Of a DNA stretch of 64,000 bases, positions 15,877-25,107 are shown in pieces (the first letter of the stretch is position 1; every line of letters starts with the position of its first letter). Source of the stretch: Mucilaginibacter oryzae (GTDB lineage Bacteria > Bacteroidota > Bacteroidia > Sphingobacteriales > Sphingobacteriaceae). The translations under genes were made by a program, and so were the position numbers. The DNA lies in assembly GCF_003148845.1 (NCBI RefSeq), contig NZ_QGHA01000015.1, positions 1-64,000 on the forward strand, written 5' to 3'. The notes under the pieces were generated by a model that saw only the letters and a program-made list of their open reading frames with translations, searched no databases and was not told the DNA's origin.

Positions 15877-16488
15877 CTACTGCTTCCGCATCGCGATATT
15901 TTTATGCACCCACATTGCCTCTTCCTCCGGCGATGTGGTATCTACCGTGCTGCTTACCCGGCTAAAAGTAGCAGCCGGAAAGTCATAAGGCTGGCTATCG
16001 TCAAAAAACGGCCCGACAACGCCCAGTATCCAGTTGCCGTTGGCCCAATGCGGCGCGTAAACCCGGTATTTAAATACCTCGTAATGGATAAAATTACCGC
16101 GACCGTCAAAATCAATTGTAACCCTTTTAACATGCTCAATTTCATCCGGACACGCATCCAGTTCGGTAGGAAACTCCAGCCATTGAGCCAGCGAGCTTTC
16201 AGCGCCTTTTATCAGGGTAAAATACTCTTGCGGAAAAAGATCCAATAACATAAGCTCTTTCAAATACAAAAAGGTATCATAGCGGGTAAGCAGGTTTTGG
16301 GCAAAGGGTAACACATCTTCGGCAGTAAGGCCTTCACGGCTTTCCGTTTTATTATAAAGCGGCAATATCCTGGCAGATCGCTCCAGTTGCAGCCTCTGCT
16401 TTTTTTTGTTAACATCAAACAGCCTGAAAGCCGCGAAAGCTATAATGAAAACAATAATGGTGATGACAATGAGGCTGGTTTGATCCAT
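15877..16488 (-). CDS. membrane-anchored protein of unknown function
   Basis: This 203-residue protein has one N-terminal membrane helix (residues 5-24, SLIVITIIVFIIAFAAFRLF) followed by KKKQR, giving a cytosolic soluble domain by the positive-inside rule. The soluble part is acidic with many aromatic residues (VFKYRVYAPHWANGNWILGVVGPFFDD). No catalytic motif was recognised. It follows the S41 peptidase gene upstream in the same direction by map order but with 74 bases between, so cotranscription is uncertain. Confidence 0.7.
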   Translation of the reverse strand: MDQTSLIVITIIVFIIAFAAFRLFDVNKKKQRLQLERSARILPLYNKTESREGLTAEDVLPFAQNLLTRYDTFLYLKELMLLDLFPQEYFTLIKGAESSLAQWLEFPTELDACPDEIEHVKRVTIDFDGRGNFIHYEVFKYRVYAPHWANGNWILGVVGPFFDDSQPYDFPAATFSRVSSTVDTTSPEEEAMWVHKNIAMRKQ

Positions 16489-16540
16489 AAGGTTAAAGAT
16501 AAGTTTAGTTTACGGATTAATAATATAGCATTTGTGTATT

Positions 16541-16548
16541 TACATTTG
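16541..16548 (+). promoter_or_regulatory. -7 promoter element close to a start codon
   Basis: TACATTTG matches TAnnTTTG and ends only four bases before the ATG at 16553. A transcript started from it would have almost no leader, so the gene could be leaderless. No TTG is seen at the -33 position. Confidence 0.35.
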
Positions 16549-16552
16549 CACT

Positions 16553-16810
16553 ATGAAAAATTTTAAAGTTGAAGCAGAAGGTGCCGAGTTTGATTTTGTA
16601 ACCATGCATGTGCGCGAGGTAAGGCTGTTCCAGGTGTATGTACAGCACGAGGGTGTTACCCACCGCTTCCACATGCAGAAGAACGAAGAAGGCGACTTTA
16701 AAATTACCGATAAAGACCATTGCCCGGCACAATACCACATTGCAGAAGACCTGTTAAGCAAAGCCATTAAAATTTACGGTGGGGAAGAGCGAAAACCCGC
16801 TTCGGTTTAA
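16553..16810 (+). CDS. small unknown protein
   Basis: The ATG at 16553 gives 85 residues, MKNFKVEAEGAEFDFVTM onwards, and is preferred over an upstream ATG that falls inside the -7 box region. The sequence is soluble and mixed alpha/beta (EVRLFQVYVQHEGVTHRFHMQKNEEGDFKITDKDHCPAQYHIAEDLLSKAIKIY), with three His and one Cys that are not arranged as a known metal site. No family was recognised. The photolyase-like gene follows 81 bases downstream on the same strand. Confidence 0.7.
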   Translation: MKNFKVEAEGAEFDFVTMHVREVRLFQVYVQHEGVTHRFHMQKNEEGDFKITDKDHCPAQYHIAEDLLSKAIKIYGGEERKPASV

Positions 16811-16891
16811 ACTAAATTTAAAACCCGGTGTTTAGCTTGTTTACTCAACGCTTATAAGCCAACATCTTTTACCGCGATTATTGTTTAATAC

Positions 16892-18394
16892 ATGGAACAA
16901 AGCAGCATCACCCTCATTTTTCCGCACCAGCTATTTAAACATCACCCGCAGGTAAGGCCGTCAAGGCCGGTTTATTTGGTTGAGGAAACCTTGTTTTTTA
17001 ACCAGTACAACTTCAACAAAAAGAAACTGGTGCTGCACCGCGCATCCATGAAGTTTTATGCCGGTTGGTTAGCCGGACAACATATCAACGTAAATTATAT
17101 TGATGCCCGGCAACCACTTGCCGATGTGCGGGCGCTGATTGCTGCTCTGGCTAAAAACGGCATCACACATATTTACTATGCCGACACTGCAGATAACTGG
17201 CTGGAGCTGCGGTTAAACCAGGCCTGCGCTAAATACAATATAGCGCTTAACAAACACAGCAGCCCCAATTTTTTAAACAGTGTGGAGGAGGTAGCCGGTT
17301 TCTTCGACAAAAAGAAAACCTATTTTCAAACAGATTTTTATACGGCCCAGCGTAAGCAGCGAAATATACTGCTGGAGGCCGATGGTAAGCCCATTGGCGG
17401 TAAGTGGACCTATGATACCGAAAACCGGCTTAAATTCCCCAAAAACGGCGTAGTGCCATTGTTGGATGTCCCCGCCGAAAACGGGTTTTTAAAGGAAGCG
17501 CGACAGTATGTAGATAAAAACTTTGCCGGTAATTATGGCAGCACTGCCTCGCCGTTTGGTAATATGGGCGGGTTTTACCCAACCACATATCAGGAAGCGG
17601 AACAATGGCTGGATAATTTTTTAAAGCACCGCCTTTATAACTTTGGTATTTATGAAGACGCGATGGTGGCTAATGAAAGTTTTTTATACCATTCGGTTTT
17701 AACACCCATGCTTAATATCGGGTTGCTTGATCCGCAGCAGGTAATTAACCGGGCGCTGGAAATAACGGCCGACGCCGACATCCCCCTCAACTCGCTGGAG
17801 GGATTTATACGGCAGGTGATGGGCTGGCGCGAGTTTATCCATATTGTTTATGAGCGCGAAGGTGTAAAGCAACGCACTAAAAATTACTGGGGTTTTAAGC
17901 GCCGCATCCCGCCATCATTTTGGGAAGGGAATACCGGCATCCACCCGGTTGATGTGGTGATTAAAAAAGTACTGGCTACAGGGTACAACCATCATATTGA
18001 AAGGTTAATGGTGATGGGCAATTTCTTTTTGTTGTGCGAGTTTGATCCGGATGATGTGTACCGCTGGTTTATGGAAATGTATGTGGATAGTTACGATTGG
18101 GTGATGGTGCCCAACACCTACGGCATGACTCAGTTTGCCGATGGCGGCCTCATGACCACCAAGCCCTACATTAGCGGCAGTAATTACCTGCTGAAAATGG
18201 GCGATTGGAAAAAGGGCCCCTGGCAGCAAACCTGGGACGGCCTTTTCTGGCGGTTTATGCACATGCACCGCGACTTTTTTCAGCAAAACCCCCGGTTAGG
18301 CATGCTGGTGAGAACCTTTGATAAAATGCCGGCGGAAAAGCAGAAGGAGCATTTGAGTAACGCGGAGAAGTTTTTGGAGAAGTTGGATGGATAA
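16892..18394 (+). CDS. cryptochrome/photolyase-family protein without Fe-S cysteines
   Basis: This 500-residue protein matches the bacterial (6-4) photolyase/FeS-BCP branch. An N-terminal antenna domain (LIFPHQLF, PVYLVEETLFF) is followed by the FAD-binding helical domain with SLEGFIRQVMGWREFIHIVYE and WVMVPNTYGMTQFADGG. In characterised FeS-BCP enzymes three of four [4Fe-4S] Cys ligands follow the segment NYxxxMxD; here that place (residues 431-453) reads NYLLKMGDWKKGPWQQTWDG with no Cys. The cluster is therefore probably absent. It should still bind FAD and act as a light-driven DNA repair enzyme or photoreceptor. Confidence 0.88.
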   Translation: MEQSSITLIFPHQLFKHHPQVRPSRPVYLVEETLFFNQYNFNKKKLVLHRASMKFYAGWLAGQHINVNYIDARQPLADVRALIAALAKNGITHIYYADTADNWLELRLNQACAKYNIALNKHSSPNFLNSVEEVAGFFDKKKTYFQTDFYTAQRKQRNILLEADGKPIGGKWTYDTENRLKFPKNGVVPLLDVPAENGFLKEARQYVDKNFAGNYGSTASPFGNMGGFYPTTYQEAEQWLDNFLKHRLYNFGIYEDAMVANESFLYHSVLTPMLNIGLLDPQQVINRALEITADADIPLNSLEGFIRQVMGWREFIHIVYEREGVKQRTKNYWGFKRRIPPSFWEGNTGIHPVDVVIKKVLATGYNHHIERLMVMGNFFLLCEFDPDDVYRWFMEMYVDSYDWVMVPNTYGMTQFADGGLMTTKPYISGSNYLLKMGDWKKGPWQQTWDGLFWRFMHMHRDFFQQNPRLGMLVRTFDKMPAEKQKEHLSNAEKFLEKLDG

Positions 18395-18685
18395 GTTGGC
18401 GTGTAATTGGTGTTCAAGGCAAAGTATTGGCTGATGCTTATGTTAAACGAGCGATATTTACCAGCCGTTTTTTGGTATCGATCATCATTTCCCCCGAAGT
18501 TTCTCTTCCATACTTGTTATCGTTTGAGCAATATTAAAATGGTTATCTTTAGATTGCCTATTTGGGCGGATGCTTATGCAGCTTAAACCATCTCAAATAA
18601 ATTATTTATATATCTTGTTGTCCTGTTAGTTTCCAGCGGTTTAGCGTGAAATGAATAGGTTTATTGATTAACATCACCAAAAGCC
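18395..18685. other. 291-base gap without a gene
   Basis: No ORF with protein-like composition, no tRNA and no strong hairpin were seen. AT-rich sequence before 18686 may hold the promoter of the next gene, but no good TAnnTTTG box was found. Confidence 0.4.
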
Positions 18686-19711
18686 ATGCGTAAATTAATA
18701 CTGTTATTCATTATAGTTGCATTTATTGTTTTAACTACAAATGCCCAAAGCATCTACAAAAACATTCCCTTACCTAAAGACATCGCAGGTTTAAACGAAG
18801 AGTTTTCGGGCATGACCATCTACGGCAACCGTCTCTACCTCGAACCTCAATACGGCGATCATAAGGAAAGCAAGCTTGATGGCGTATTTAATTTGTACAG
18901 CATCCTTACCGACAGTGTTAACAGGGTTATTGAGGGACGGGATACTTCGTTAACGACATATCGAACCATCAGCGTAAAAAATTTAAACCTGCTGGCCGAT
19001 TCCATAAAAGCAAGATACGAAGGTTTTGAGGCCATAAGCATTGTAAACAACACTGTTTTTCTTTCTATCGAAACAGCGGATCAAGATCGGTACTGCTTTT
19101 TGCTGAAAGGTAAGCTTGATACCCTTAAAAACGAAGTGATTATTGATCCTGTGCATTTCATTTCCTTACGGAGATACCCTGCCATCAGCAATGCCGGTTT
19201 TGAAGCGGTAACCTATCTGCCTAAAGAAAATAAGCTGCTGGCATATTATGAATTTAATGCCATGCCCAACGGCGGTTGCGGATATCTGATCGATACCTCG
19301 TTCACCAAAACTCCGGAAAAGGTAAAAGCACCATTTTTATATTTCAGGATAACGGATCTCGCTGCCGCGGATGACGGCCACATTTATGGGATCAATTATT
19401 TCTGGAATGGCGATTATAACTCTTATCTCAACAATCAATGGGTGAAATCACCGGAGGCATCAATCATTAAAACCATCCCGGAGTTGGGGGAGAAGTTGAA
19501 AACCGATCCTGAATATCTGAAAAAAAACACCTACGCCGCTATTGTTATGCTGGATAGCGCTAAAAGCCGCAAATGGAAGTACCTACGCTCGTTTGATGGG
19601 TTTAAAAATAACTGGGAGGGTATAGCGCTGTTTAAAAAAGGTGCGTTGGTGGTTACCGATGCCAACCGGAGCAGTAAACAGGTTTGTAAGTTGGTATATG
19701 TGGATTTTTAG
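18686..19711 (+). CDS. secreted protein, possibly propeller-like, unknown function
   Basis: This 341-residue protein has a signal peptide (MRKLILLFIIVAFIVLTTNAQS). The mature part has repeated strand-turn patterns (NEEFSGMTIYGNRLYLEPQYG, GFEAISIVNNTVFLSIET, NAGFEAVTYLPKENKLLAYYEFN, NNWEGIALFKKGALVVTDAN). In each, a G-F/W-E-(A/G)-(I/V) phrase precedes two strands. This looks like a beta-propeller of the SdiA-regulated or esterase-like-phytase type, but the family is not certain. It is likely exported to the periplasm and stands alone, followed by a bidirectional terminator. Confidence 0.7.
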   Translation: MRKLILLFIIVAFIVLTTNAQSIYKNIPLPKDIAGLNEEFSGMTIYGNRLYLEPQYGDHKESKLDGVFNLYSILTDSVNRVIEGRDTSLTTYRTISVKNLNLLADSIKARYEGFEAISIVNNTVFLSIETADQDRYCFLLKGKLDTLKNEVIIDPVHFISLRRYPAISNAGFEAVTYLPKENKLLAYYEFNAMPNGGCGYLIDTSFTKTPEKVKAPFLYFRITDLAAADDGHIYGINYFWNGDYNSYLNNQWVKSPEASIIKTIPELGEKLKTDPEYLKKNTYAAIVMLDSAKSRKWKYLRSFDGFKNNWEGIALFKKGALVVTDANRSSKQVCKLVYVDF

Positions 19712-19736
19712 AGCAAAATTCACCAGTGAGTTCAAC

Positions 19737-19765
19737 AAAAAAAGCCGCTTATCGCGGCTTTTTTT
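19737..19765. terminator. bidirectional intrinsic terminator
   Basis: AAAAAAAGCCGC pairs with GCGGCTTTTTTT around a 5-base loop. It lies between the convergent secreted-protein and lspA genes and has T-runs on both strands. Confidence 0.9.
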
Positions 19766-19786
19766 ATATATTATGTTTATAACTAA

Positions 19787-20392
19787 TCACTCTTCAACCA
19801 TTTCGCTGTTGGGGCTGGCCACTTCGGGTGTTTCATGTTTAAAGTAGCGTTTCTGGTACAGTAATATCATTATTACGCCTACGCAGATCGAAGCATCGGC
19901 CAGGTTAAATACGGGCCTGAAAAACTCGAATGTCTGTCCTGCCCAGAAAGGGAACCAGGATGGATATGTGCCCTTTAACAGCGGGAAATAAAACATATCG
20001 ATCACCCTGCCGTGAAATATGGGGGCATATTTATACATCAAGCCATAAAAGGTCGAATCGATGATGTTGCCCGTAGCGCCGGCCAGGATGAGGGCCACAT
20101 TCATGATGAGGCCGCGGTGGTACTTGTGTTTTATTAAAAAAATGAGTGTATAAATTATACCCGCAACCGCCACAATACGAAAAAGCGTTAAAGCCAACTT
20201 ACCCGTATCGCCGCCCCATTCCATCCCGAAGGCCATACCGTTGTTTTCGGTATAATGTAATTTGCCGTAGTCACCCAAAAGACGTATTTCGTCTCCGAGG
20301 TTCATGTGCTGGTGCACCCAGGTTTTAATGATCTGGTCGGCAAGGATAATGAAAGCGGCTGTAAGAAAAGGTTTGGTATAAGCAGCCTTCAT
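19787..20392 (-). CDS. lspA: lipoprotein signal peptidase (signal peptidase II)
   Basis: This 201-residue protein has four membrane helices and cleaves prolipoprotein signal peptides after lipidation. Catalytic Asp residues are in GATGNIIDS and FNLADASI, both signatures of LspA. The ENNGMAFG motif near residues 49-56 is also present. It is somewhat longer than the E. coli protein because of a loop before the second Asp and a C-terminal tail. It is the last gene of the ileS operon and starts immediately after the DksA-like gene. Many lipoproteins in this window are presumably its substrates. Confidence 0.96.
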   Translation of the reverse strand: MKAAYTKPFLTAAFIILADQIIKTWVHQHMNLGDEIRLLGDYGKLHYTENNGMAFGMEWGGDTGKLALTLFRIVAVAGIIYTLIFLIKHKYHRGLIMNVALILAGATGNIIDSTFYGLMYKYAPIFHGRVIDMFYFPLLKGTYPSWFPFWAGQTFEFFRPVFNLADASICVGVIMILLYQKRYFKHETPEVASPNSEMVEE

Positions 20393-20776
20393 TTATTGCT
20401 TTAATTTAGCTTCCATCGAAAGCGTGGTGTGCGGCACGGCACGTAAACGCTCTTTAGGGATCAGTTTGCCGGTTTCGCGGCACACGCCGTAGGTTTTGTT
20501 TTCAATACGTACCAGGGCGGCTTCCAACTGCTCTATAAATTTTTTCTGACGGGCAGCCAACTGGTTGATCTGCTCTTTTTCGAGTGTGGCCGAACCATCC
20601 TCTAATGTTTTGTAGGTACCGGCAGTATCATCCGTGCCGTTAGCATTAGGCGAACTTAATGATGTAGCCAACGAGTTTAACTCTTCGCGGGCAATACGCA
20701 TTTTTTCAAGGATGATCCCTTTAAATTCCTGTAGGTCAGCTTCAGAGTATCTGGTTTTTTCTTGTTCTGGTTTCAT
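20393..20776 (-). CDS. DksA/TraR-like protein with degenerate zinc finger
   Basis: This 127-residue protein has a coiled-coil N-terminal half (KGIILEKMRIAREELNSLATSL, LEKEQINQLAARQKKFIEQLEAALVRIENKTYG) and a C-terminal DksA finger (GVCRETGKLIPKERLRAVPHTTLSMEAKLKQ). Only the first of the four zinc-binding Cys remains; the second is Thr, and the last two positions have no Cys. The overall DksA pattern (TYGxC, G-x-x-I, RLxAxP) is kept, so it may act on RNA polymerase without zinc. It overlaps the ileS stop by one base and abuts lspA. Confidence 0.85.
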   Translation of the reverse strand: MKPEQEKTRYSEADLQEFKGIILEKMRIAREELNSLATSLSSPNANGTDDTAGTYKTLEDGSATLEKEQINQLAARQKKFIEQLEAALVRIENKTYGVCRETGKLIPKERLRAVPHTTLSMEAKLKQ

Positions 20777-23700
20777 TATACTTTACTAATAGCGATCAAT
20801 ATTTCTTGTTCATCAATTGTAACAGTTTCACCCCCGGTTAACTCGTTGTCAAGCTGTATGTTATCTGCTAAAATTTCGGCGCAAATATAGGACAAATTGT
20901 TTTTAACAGCTTCGCCTAAAAATGCGGCGTTGCTGATGTTTACGCTGATCCTGTCGGTTACTTCAAACTCTTTTGCCTTACGCAGGTTCTGGATGCGGTT
21001 AATCAGCTCGCGAGAGATCCCTTCCTGTTTCAATTCGTTGGATATGGTAACATCTAAGGCAACGGTTAGTTTGCCTAAATTTGCAACCTGCCATCCGGGC
21101 ACGTCCTCGGCAATAATTTCCACGTCGGCAACCTGGATCTCATACCTGCCGTCCAACACGCCGATATTGCCGTTTGCCTCTAAGGCCGCGATATCATCCT
21201 GGGTGAAATTGTTGATAGCTTCGGCAACGGCCTTCATATCCTTACCCACTTTTTGGCCCAGGGCTTTAAAGTTTGGCTTAATCTTCTTTTTGATAAAGCC
21301 GGCGGTATCGGTTATGTACTCAATATCTTTAATGTTGGTTTCAGACAAGATAAGGTCTTTAACCTGCTCAACGTGTAATTTAAAGCTTTTATCCAGTATC
21401 GGCAACAAAATTTTGCTTAATGGCTGGCGCACATTGATATTCACCTTTTTACGTAACGACAAGGTTAATGATGAAATATCCTGTGCCAGCTGCATGCGCT
21501 CTTCCAGCTCGGCATCAACCAGTTCGCTGTTATACTCCGGGAAGTAAGCCAAATGAACCGATTCAAATGGTTCTTTACCGGTAACGGCGTTCAAATCGCA
21601 ATATAACCTGTCGGCAAAGAAGGGCGCTATTGGCGACATCAGTTTGCTGATAGCGATTAAACAGGTATATAATGTTTGGTAGGCCGATAATTTATCTTCC
21701 GAATCGTCCGACTTCCAGAAACGGCGGCGGCTTAAGCGGATAAACCAGTTGCTGAAATGCACATCCACAAACTCCTGGATGGCGCGGGCAGCTTTGGTCG
21801 GCTCAAAATCAGCATAGTAAGCGTCAACGTCTTTACTTAAGGTGTTTAAGAGCGAAATGATCCAGCGGTCAATTTCAGGCCGTTTGCCGATCGCGATCTC
21901 TGCTTCACTGTAAGTGAATTTATCGATATTGGCATACAGCGTAAAAAACGAATACGTGTTATAAAGGGTGCCGAAAAACTTACGCCTTACCTCGTCAATA
22001 CCCTCCTCGTTAAACTTAAGGTTATCCCAGGGCGACGCATTGCTGATCATGTACCAGCGGGCGGCATCGGCACCATATTTTTCGATGGTTGCGAACGGAT
22101 CAACAGCGTTGCCTAAGCGTTTAGACATTTTGTTGCCGTTTTTATCCAGCACCAGGCCGTTTGATACTACGTTTTTAAACGCGATACCCTGGTTACCCAC
22201 CTGCTCGTTAACGGCCTTGATCTCGTCGCTGGCTTCGCTTAGCATAACGGCTATGGCATGCAGGGTAAAGAACCAGCCACGGGTTTGGTCAACACCTTCG
22301 GCAATGAAATCGGCAGGATAGGCGTTTTTAAACTCTTCCTGACCCTCAAAAGGGAAGTGCCATTGCGCGTAAGGCATGGCACCCGAATCGAACCAAACGT
22401 CGATCAGGTCGGGCTCGCGGAACATTTTGTTACCGGTTGATGATACTAAAACCACATCATCAACATATGGGCGGTGCATATCTTCCAGCACAAAACCTTC
22501 GGGCATAAAGCCTGCCTTGATGGATTTTTCGATTTCGGCATTCAGTTCGGCTATCGAACCGATGCAAATTTCTTCTGCACCGTTTTCTTCGCGCCAGATA
22601 GGCAGCGGGGTGCCCCAGTAGCGCGAGCGCGAAAGGTTCCAGTCAACCAGGTTTTCGAGCCAGTTACCAAAGCGGCCTGTACCGGTCGATTCCGGTTTCC
22701 AGTTGATGGTTTTGTTCAGCTCCACCATTTTATCCTTCACCGCGGTGGTGCGGATAAACCAGCTATCAAGCGGATAGTACAATATCGGCTCGTCGCTGCG
22801 CCAGGAGTGCGGGTAGCTGTGTTCGTATTTTTTAACGTCGAACGCGCGGTTCTCGGTTTTTAATTTGATCGAGATGAGTACGTCGGTTGGCTTAAAACCT
22901 TCTTCGGCGCGCTCGGCCTCGGTGTAGTATTCTTCTTTAACGTAACGACCGGCAAAATCGGTAACCTCGGCCACAAAGCGGCCCTGTTTATCAACCAACG
23001 GCACCTCTTTACCGTTCTCGTCTTTTACCAGTACCGATGGTACGTTATTTTCTTTACAGGCCCTAAAGTCGTCCGCGCCAAATATTGATGCGGTGTGTAC
23101 TATGCCGGTACCATCTTCGGTAGTAACAAAATCGGCAGGGATTACGCGGAATGCGTTTTGCTCCAGGTCGGCATTGGTTACATATGGCATCAGCTGTTCG
23201 TAGTGGATGCCTACCAGCTGACTGCCTTTCACCTCTGCTTCAATTTTCCAGGGGATCACCTTATCGCCGCCTTTATAATCAGCAAACGAAGCGTTTTCGC
23301 CATCGGCCTTAAAATATTTTTTAACCAGGTCTTTAGCCAGTACTACGCAAACCGGCAGGTAGGTATAGGGGTTAAAGGTGCTGATCTTAACGTAGGTAAT
23401 TTCCTCGCCAACGGCAAGGGCACAGTTTGAAGGCAGCGTCCAGGGGGTGGTTGTCCAGGCGAGGATAAACAGATCAGTATCTACGCCCTCAAACAAAAAT
23501 TCCGAATCCTGATCGCGCTTAACTTTAAACTGGGCGGTAATGGTAGTATCCTTCACCATTTTATAGGTACCCGGCTGGTTCAGTTCGTGCGAACTGAGGC
23601 CGGTGCCCGATTTTGGCGAGTATGGCTGCACGGTGTAGCCTTTATACAGCAAATCTTTATTATGCAGCTGTTTCAGGATCCACCAAAGGCTTTCAATGTA

Positions 23701-24159
23701 TTCGTTTTTGTAGGTGATGTACGGATCGTTCAGGTCAACCCAGTAACCCATTTTTTCGGTCAGGTCGTTCCAAACATCGGTGTAGCGCATTACCTCCTTG
23801 CGGCAGGCGTCGTTATAATCCTTAACGCTTATTTTTTTGCCGATGTCATCTTTAGTGATGCCCAAAGCCTTTTCAACAGCAAGCTCAATAGGCAAACCAT
23901 GGGTATCCCAGCCGCCTTTGCGTTTTACCTGGTAACCTTTAAGGGTTTTGTAACGGCAAAAGATATCTTTAATAGAACGCGCCATTACGTGGTGAATACC
24001 GGGCATGCCGTTGGCGCTCGGCGGGCCTTCATAAAAAGTATATGGATTACCGGCCGGACGACTGGTGATGCTTTTTTCGAAGATATTTTTCTGTTTCCAG
24101 AAGTCCAGTATCTCTTTGCCTGTTTGCGATAAGTTTAACTGCTTATATTCCTTGTACAT
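20776..24159 (-). CDS. ileS: isoleucyl-tRNA synthetase
   Basis: This 1127-residue class I synthetase charges tRNA(Ile). The HIGH-equivalent is GMPGIHH (residues about 51-57) after YTFYEGPPSANG. KMSKR is present as GNKMSKRLGN (about residue 676). The editing domain lies between (TTPWTLPSNCALAVG, GTGIVHTASIFGADD), and the anticodon-binding region and a long C-terminal tail follow. It is clearly longer than the roughly 940-residue E. coli enzyme. It is the first gene of the ileS-dksA-like-lspA operon. Upstream, TATTTTTG on the minus strand (24190-24197) is a plausible -7 box. Confidence 0.97.
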   Translation of the reverse strand: MYKEYKQLNLSQTGKEILDFWKQKNIFEKSITSRPAGNPYTFYEGPPSANGMPGIHHVMARSIKDIFCRYKTLKGYQVKRKGGWDTHGLPIELAVEKALGITKDDIGKKISVKDYNDACRKEVMRYTDVWNDLTEKMGYWVDLNDPYITYKNEYIESLWWILKQLHNKDLLYKGYTVQPYSPKSGTGLSSHELNQPGTYKMVKDTTITAQFKVKRDQDSEFLFEGVDTDLFILAWTTTPWTLPSNCALAVGEEITYVKISTFNPYTYLPVCVVLAKDLVKKYFKADGENASFADYKGGDKVIPWKIEAEVKGSQLVGIHYEQLMPYVTNADLEQNAFRVIPADFVTTEDGTGIVHTASIFGADDFRACKENNVPSVLVKDENGKEVPLVDKQGRFVAEVTDFAGRYVKEEYYTEAERAEEGFKPTDVLISIKLKTENRAFDVKKYEHSYPHSWRSDEPILYYPLDSWFIRTTAVKDKMVELNKTINWKPESTGTGRFGNWLENLVDWNLSRSRYWGTPLPIWREENGAEEICIGSIAELNAEIEKSIKAGFMPEGFVLEDMHRPYVDDVVLVSSTGNKMFREPDLIDVWFDSGAMPYAQWHFPFEGQEEFKNAYPADFIAEGVDQTRGWFFTLHAIAVMLSEASDEIKAVNEQVGNQGIAFKNVVSNGLVLDKNGNKMSKRLGNAVDPFATIEKYGADAARWYMISNASPWDNLKFNEEGIDEVRRKFFGTLYNTYSFFTLYANIDKFTYSEAEIAIGKRPEIDRWIISLLNTLSKDVDAYYADFEPTKAARAIQEFVDVHFSNWFIRLSRRRFWKSDDSEDKLSAYQTLYTCLIAISKLMSPIAPFFADRLYCDLNAVTGKEPFESVHLAYFPEYNSELVDAELEERMQLAQDISSLTLSLRKKVNINVRQPLSKILLPILDKSFKLHVEQVKDLILSETNIKDIEYITDTAGFIKKKIKPNFKALGQKVGKDMKAVAEAINNFTQDDIAALEANGNIGVLDGRYEIQVADVEIIAEDVPGWQVANLGKLTVALDVTISNELKQEGISRELINRIQNLRKAKEFEVTDRISVNISNAAFLGEAVKNNLSYICAEILADNIQLDNELTGGETVTIDEQEILIAISKV

Positions 24160-24189
24160 CTATTATTTCACCTCGTTTTTAAGAGGTTG

Positions 24190-24197
24190 CAAAAATA
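24190..24197 (-). promoter_or_regulatory. -7 element upstream of ileS
   Basis: TATTTTTG on the minus strand matches TAnnTTTG, 31 bases before the ileS start codon. No TTG is apparent at the -33 distance. Confidence 0.4.
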
Positions 24198-24231
24198 CAG
24201 AATTAAAAAATGATTTTTTTAATTTAGGCCG

Positions 24232-24426
24232 ATGAAAAATAAAGCAAAACGCTCTGTTTATCTTTTATTAATAGGCACCATACTGTTTTCGGCCGGGATG
24301 GCCATCCCCAGCGGCCCAGCCGAAAAATGGGACGATATTGCCCGTGGCGCCGGAGCTGGTTTGTTTATTGCAGGGTTTATCGGTTTGTTTACCTGGTTGC
24401 TTGATGTGGTGAGGGAGAATAAGTAA
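24232..24426 (+). CDS. small two-helix membrane protein
   Basis: This 64-residue protein has two predicted membrane helices (VYLLLIGTILFSAGMAI and GAGAGLFIAGFIGLFTWLLDVV) joined by a short polar loop (PSGPAEKWDDIARG). It is a typical length for inner-membrane small proteins. No family was recognised. The start codon lies 72 bases from the divergent ileS start. Confidence 0.65.
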   Translation: MKNKAKRSVYLLLIGTILFSAGMAIPSGPAEKWDDIARGAGAGLFIAGFIGLFTWLLDVVRENK

Positions 24427-24493
24427 GGCTTGCATCCAATTTATAGAACTTCCGCTTAACGCGTACCGATTAAAATAAAGGAAACTCTTTACC

Positions 24494-25102
24494 TCAACTG
24501 ATCATCTGGCTTATCCATAAAGGAATCATCTTTTTCCGTTCCAGCATCAAACTGGTAAATTCGTCTGAATTAAAGTAATCTGAATCAAGCATGCGGGGCC
24601 GGGTTAAAAAAGGAAAAAAGATCATCCCGGTAATATTCCATAAAATATTCACCGGGTGAAAGTCAATTTTTCCCGTTGCATGCAATTCCTTGAGCTGGTC
24701 AGCAAAATGCGACTGTTCGAGTGATTTCATTTTATTCACCATAGCCAGGTTATGCAGCTTCCCGCTCATCACTTCATTAACGGTAAAGAAAATAAAATCA
24801 GGATTTTCGAGCACATTATCAATATAATGGCCAACACATATCCGGATCTTTTCATCAATCGTCAGCTGCCTATTGTTTAAAACCGGCTCGATTTTATTGA
24901 AGAGCCGGGAGACCGATTCGTTCATGATAAACTCAAAAAGCTTTTCCTTGCTTCTGAAATAATAGTTCACCGAGGCGACATTAATGTCGGCTTCAGCCGC
25001 AATATCACGTATGGTGGTTGCCAGAAATCCCTTTTTCGTAAAGATATTCCTCGCCGCCTCTATTATTTTTTCTTCAGTAGAAACCTCGCCCGCAATTGAC
25101 AT
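24494..25102 (-). CDS. TetR/AcrR-family transcriptional regulator
   Basis: This 202-residue protein has the N-terminal HTH of TetR repressors (about residues 10-56: ARNIFTKKGFLATTIRDIAAEADINVASVNYYFRSKEKLFEFI). An all-helical ligand domain follows, ending in LTRPRMLDSDYFNSDEFTSLMLERKKMIP. It lies 58 bases downstream of the efflux-pump gene on the same strand. A 16-base perfect inverted repeat fills most of that gap, just 5 bases ahead of its ATG, and two further palindromes precede the pump. It probably represses the pump and itself, and is released by a pump substrate. Confidence 0.92.
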   Translation of the reverse strand: MSIAGEVSTEEKIIEAARNIFTKKGFLATTIRDIAAEADINVASVNYYFRSKEKLFEFIMNESVSRLFNKIEPVLNNRQLTIDEKIRICVGHYIDNVLENPDFIFFTVNEVMSGKLHNLAMVNKMKSLEQSHFADQLKELHATGKIDFHPVNILWNITGMIFFPFLTRPRMLDSDYFNSDEFTSLMLERKKMIPLWISQMIS

Positions 25103-25107
25103 TATAC

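Noticed and set aside
24160..24231. Possible T-box or other leader control of ileS
   Set aside because: The spacer is only 72 bases, has no T-box-like stem or terminator, and T-boxes are not expected in this phylum.
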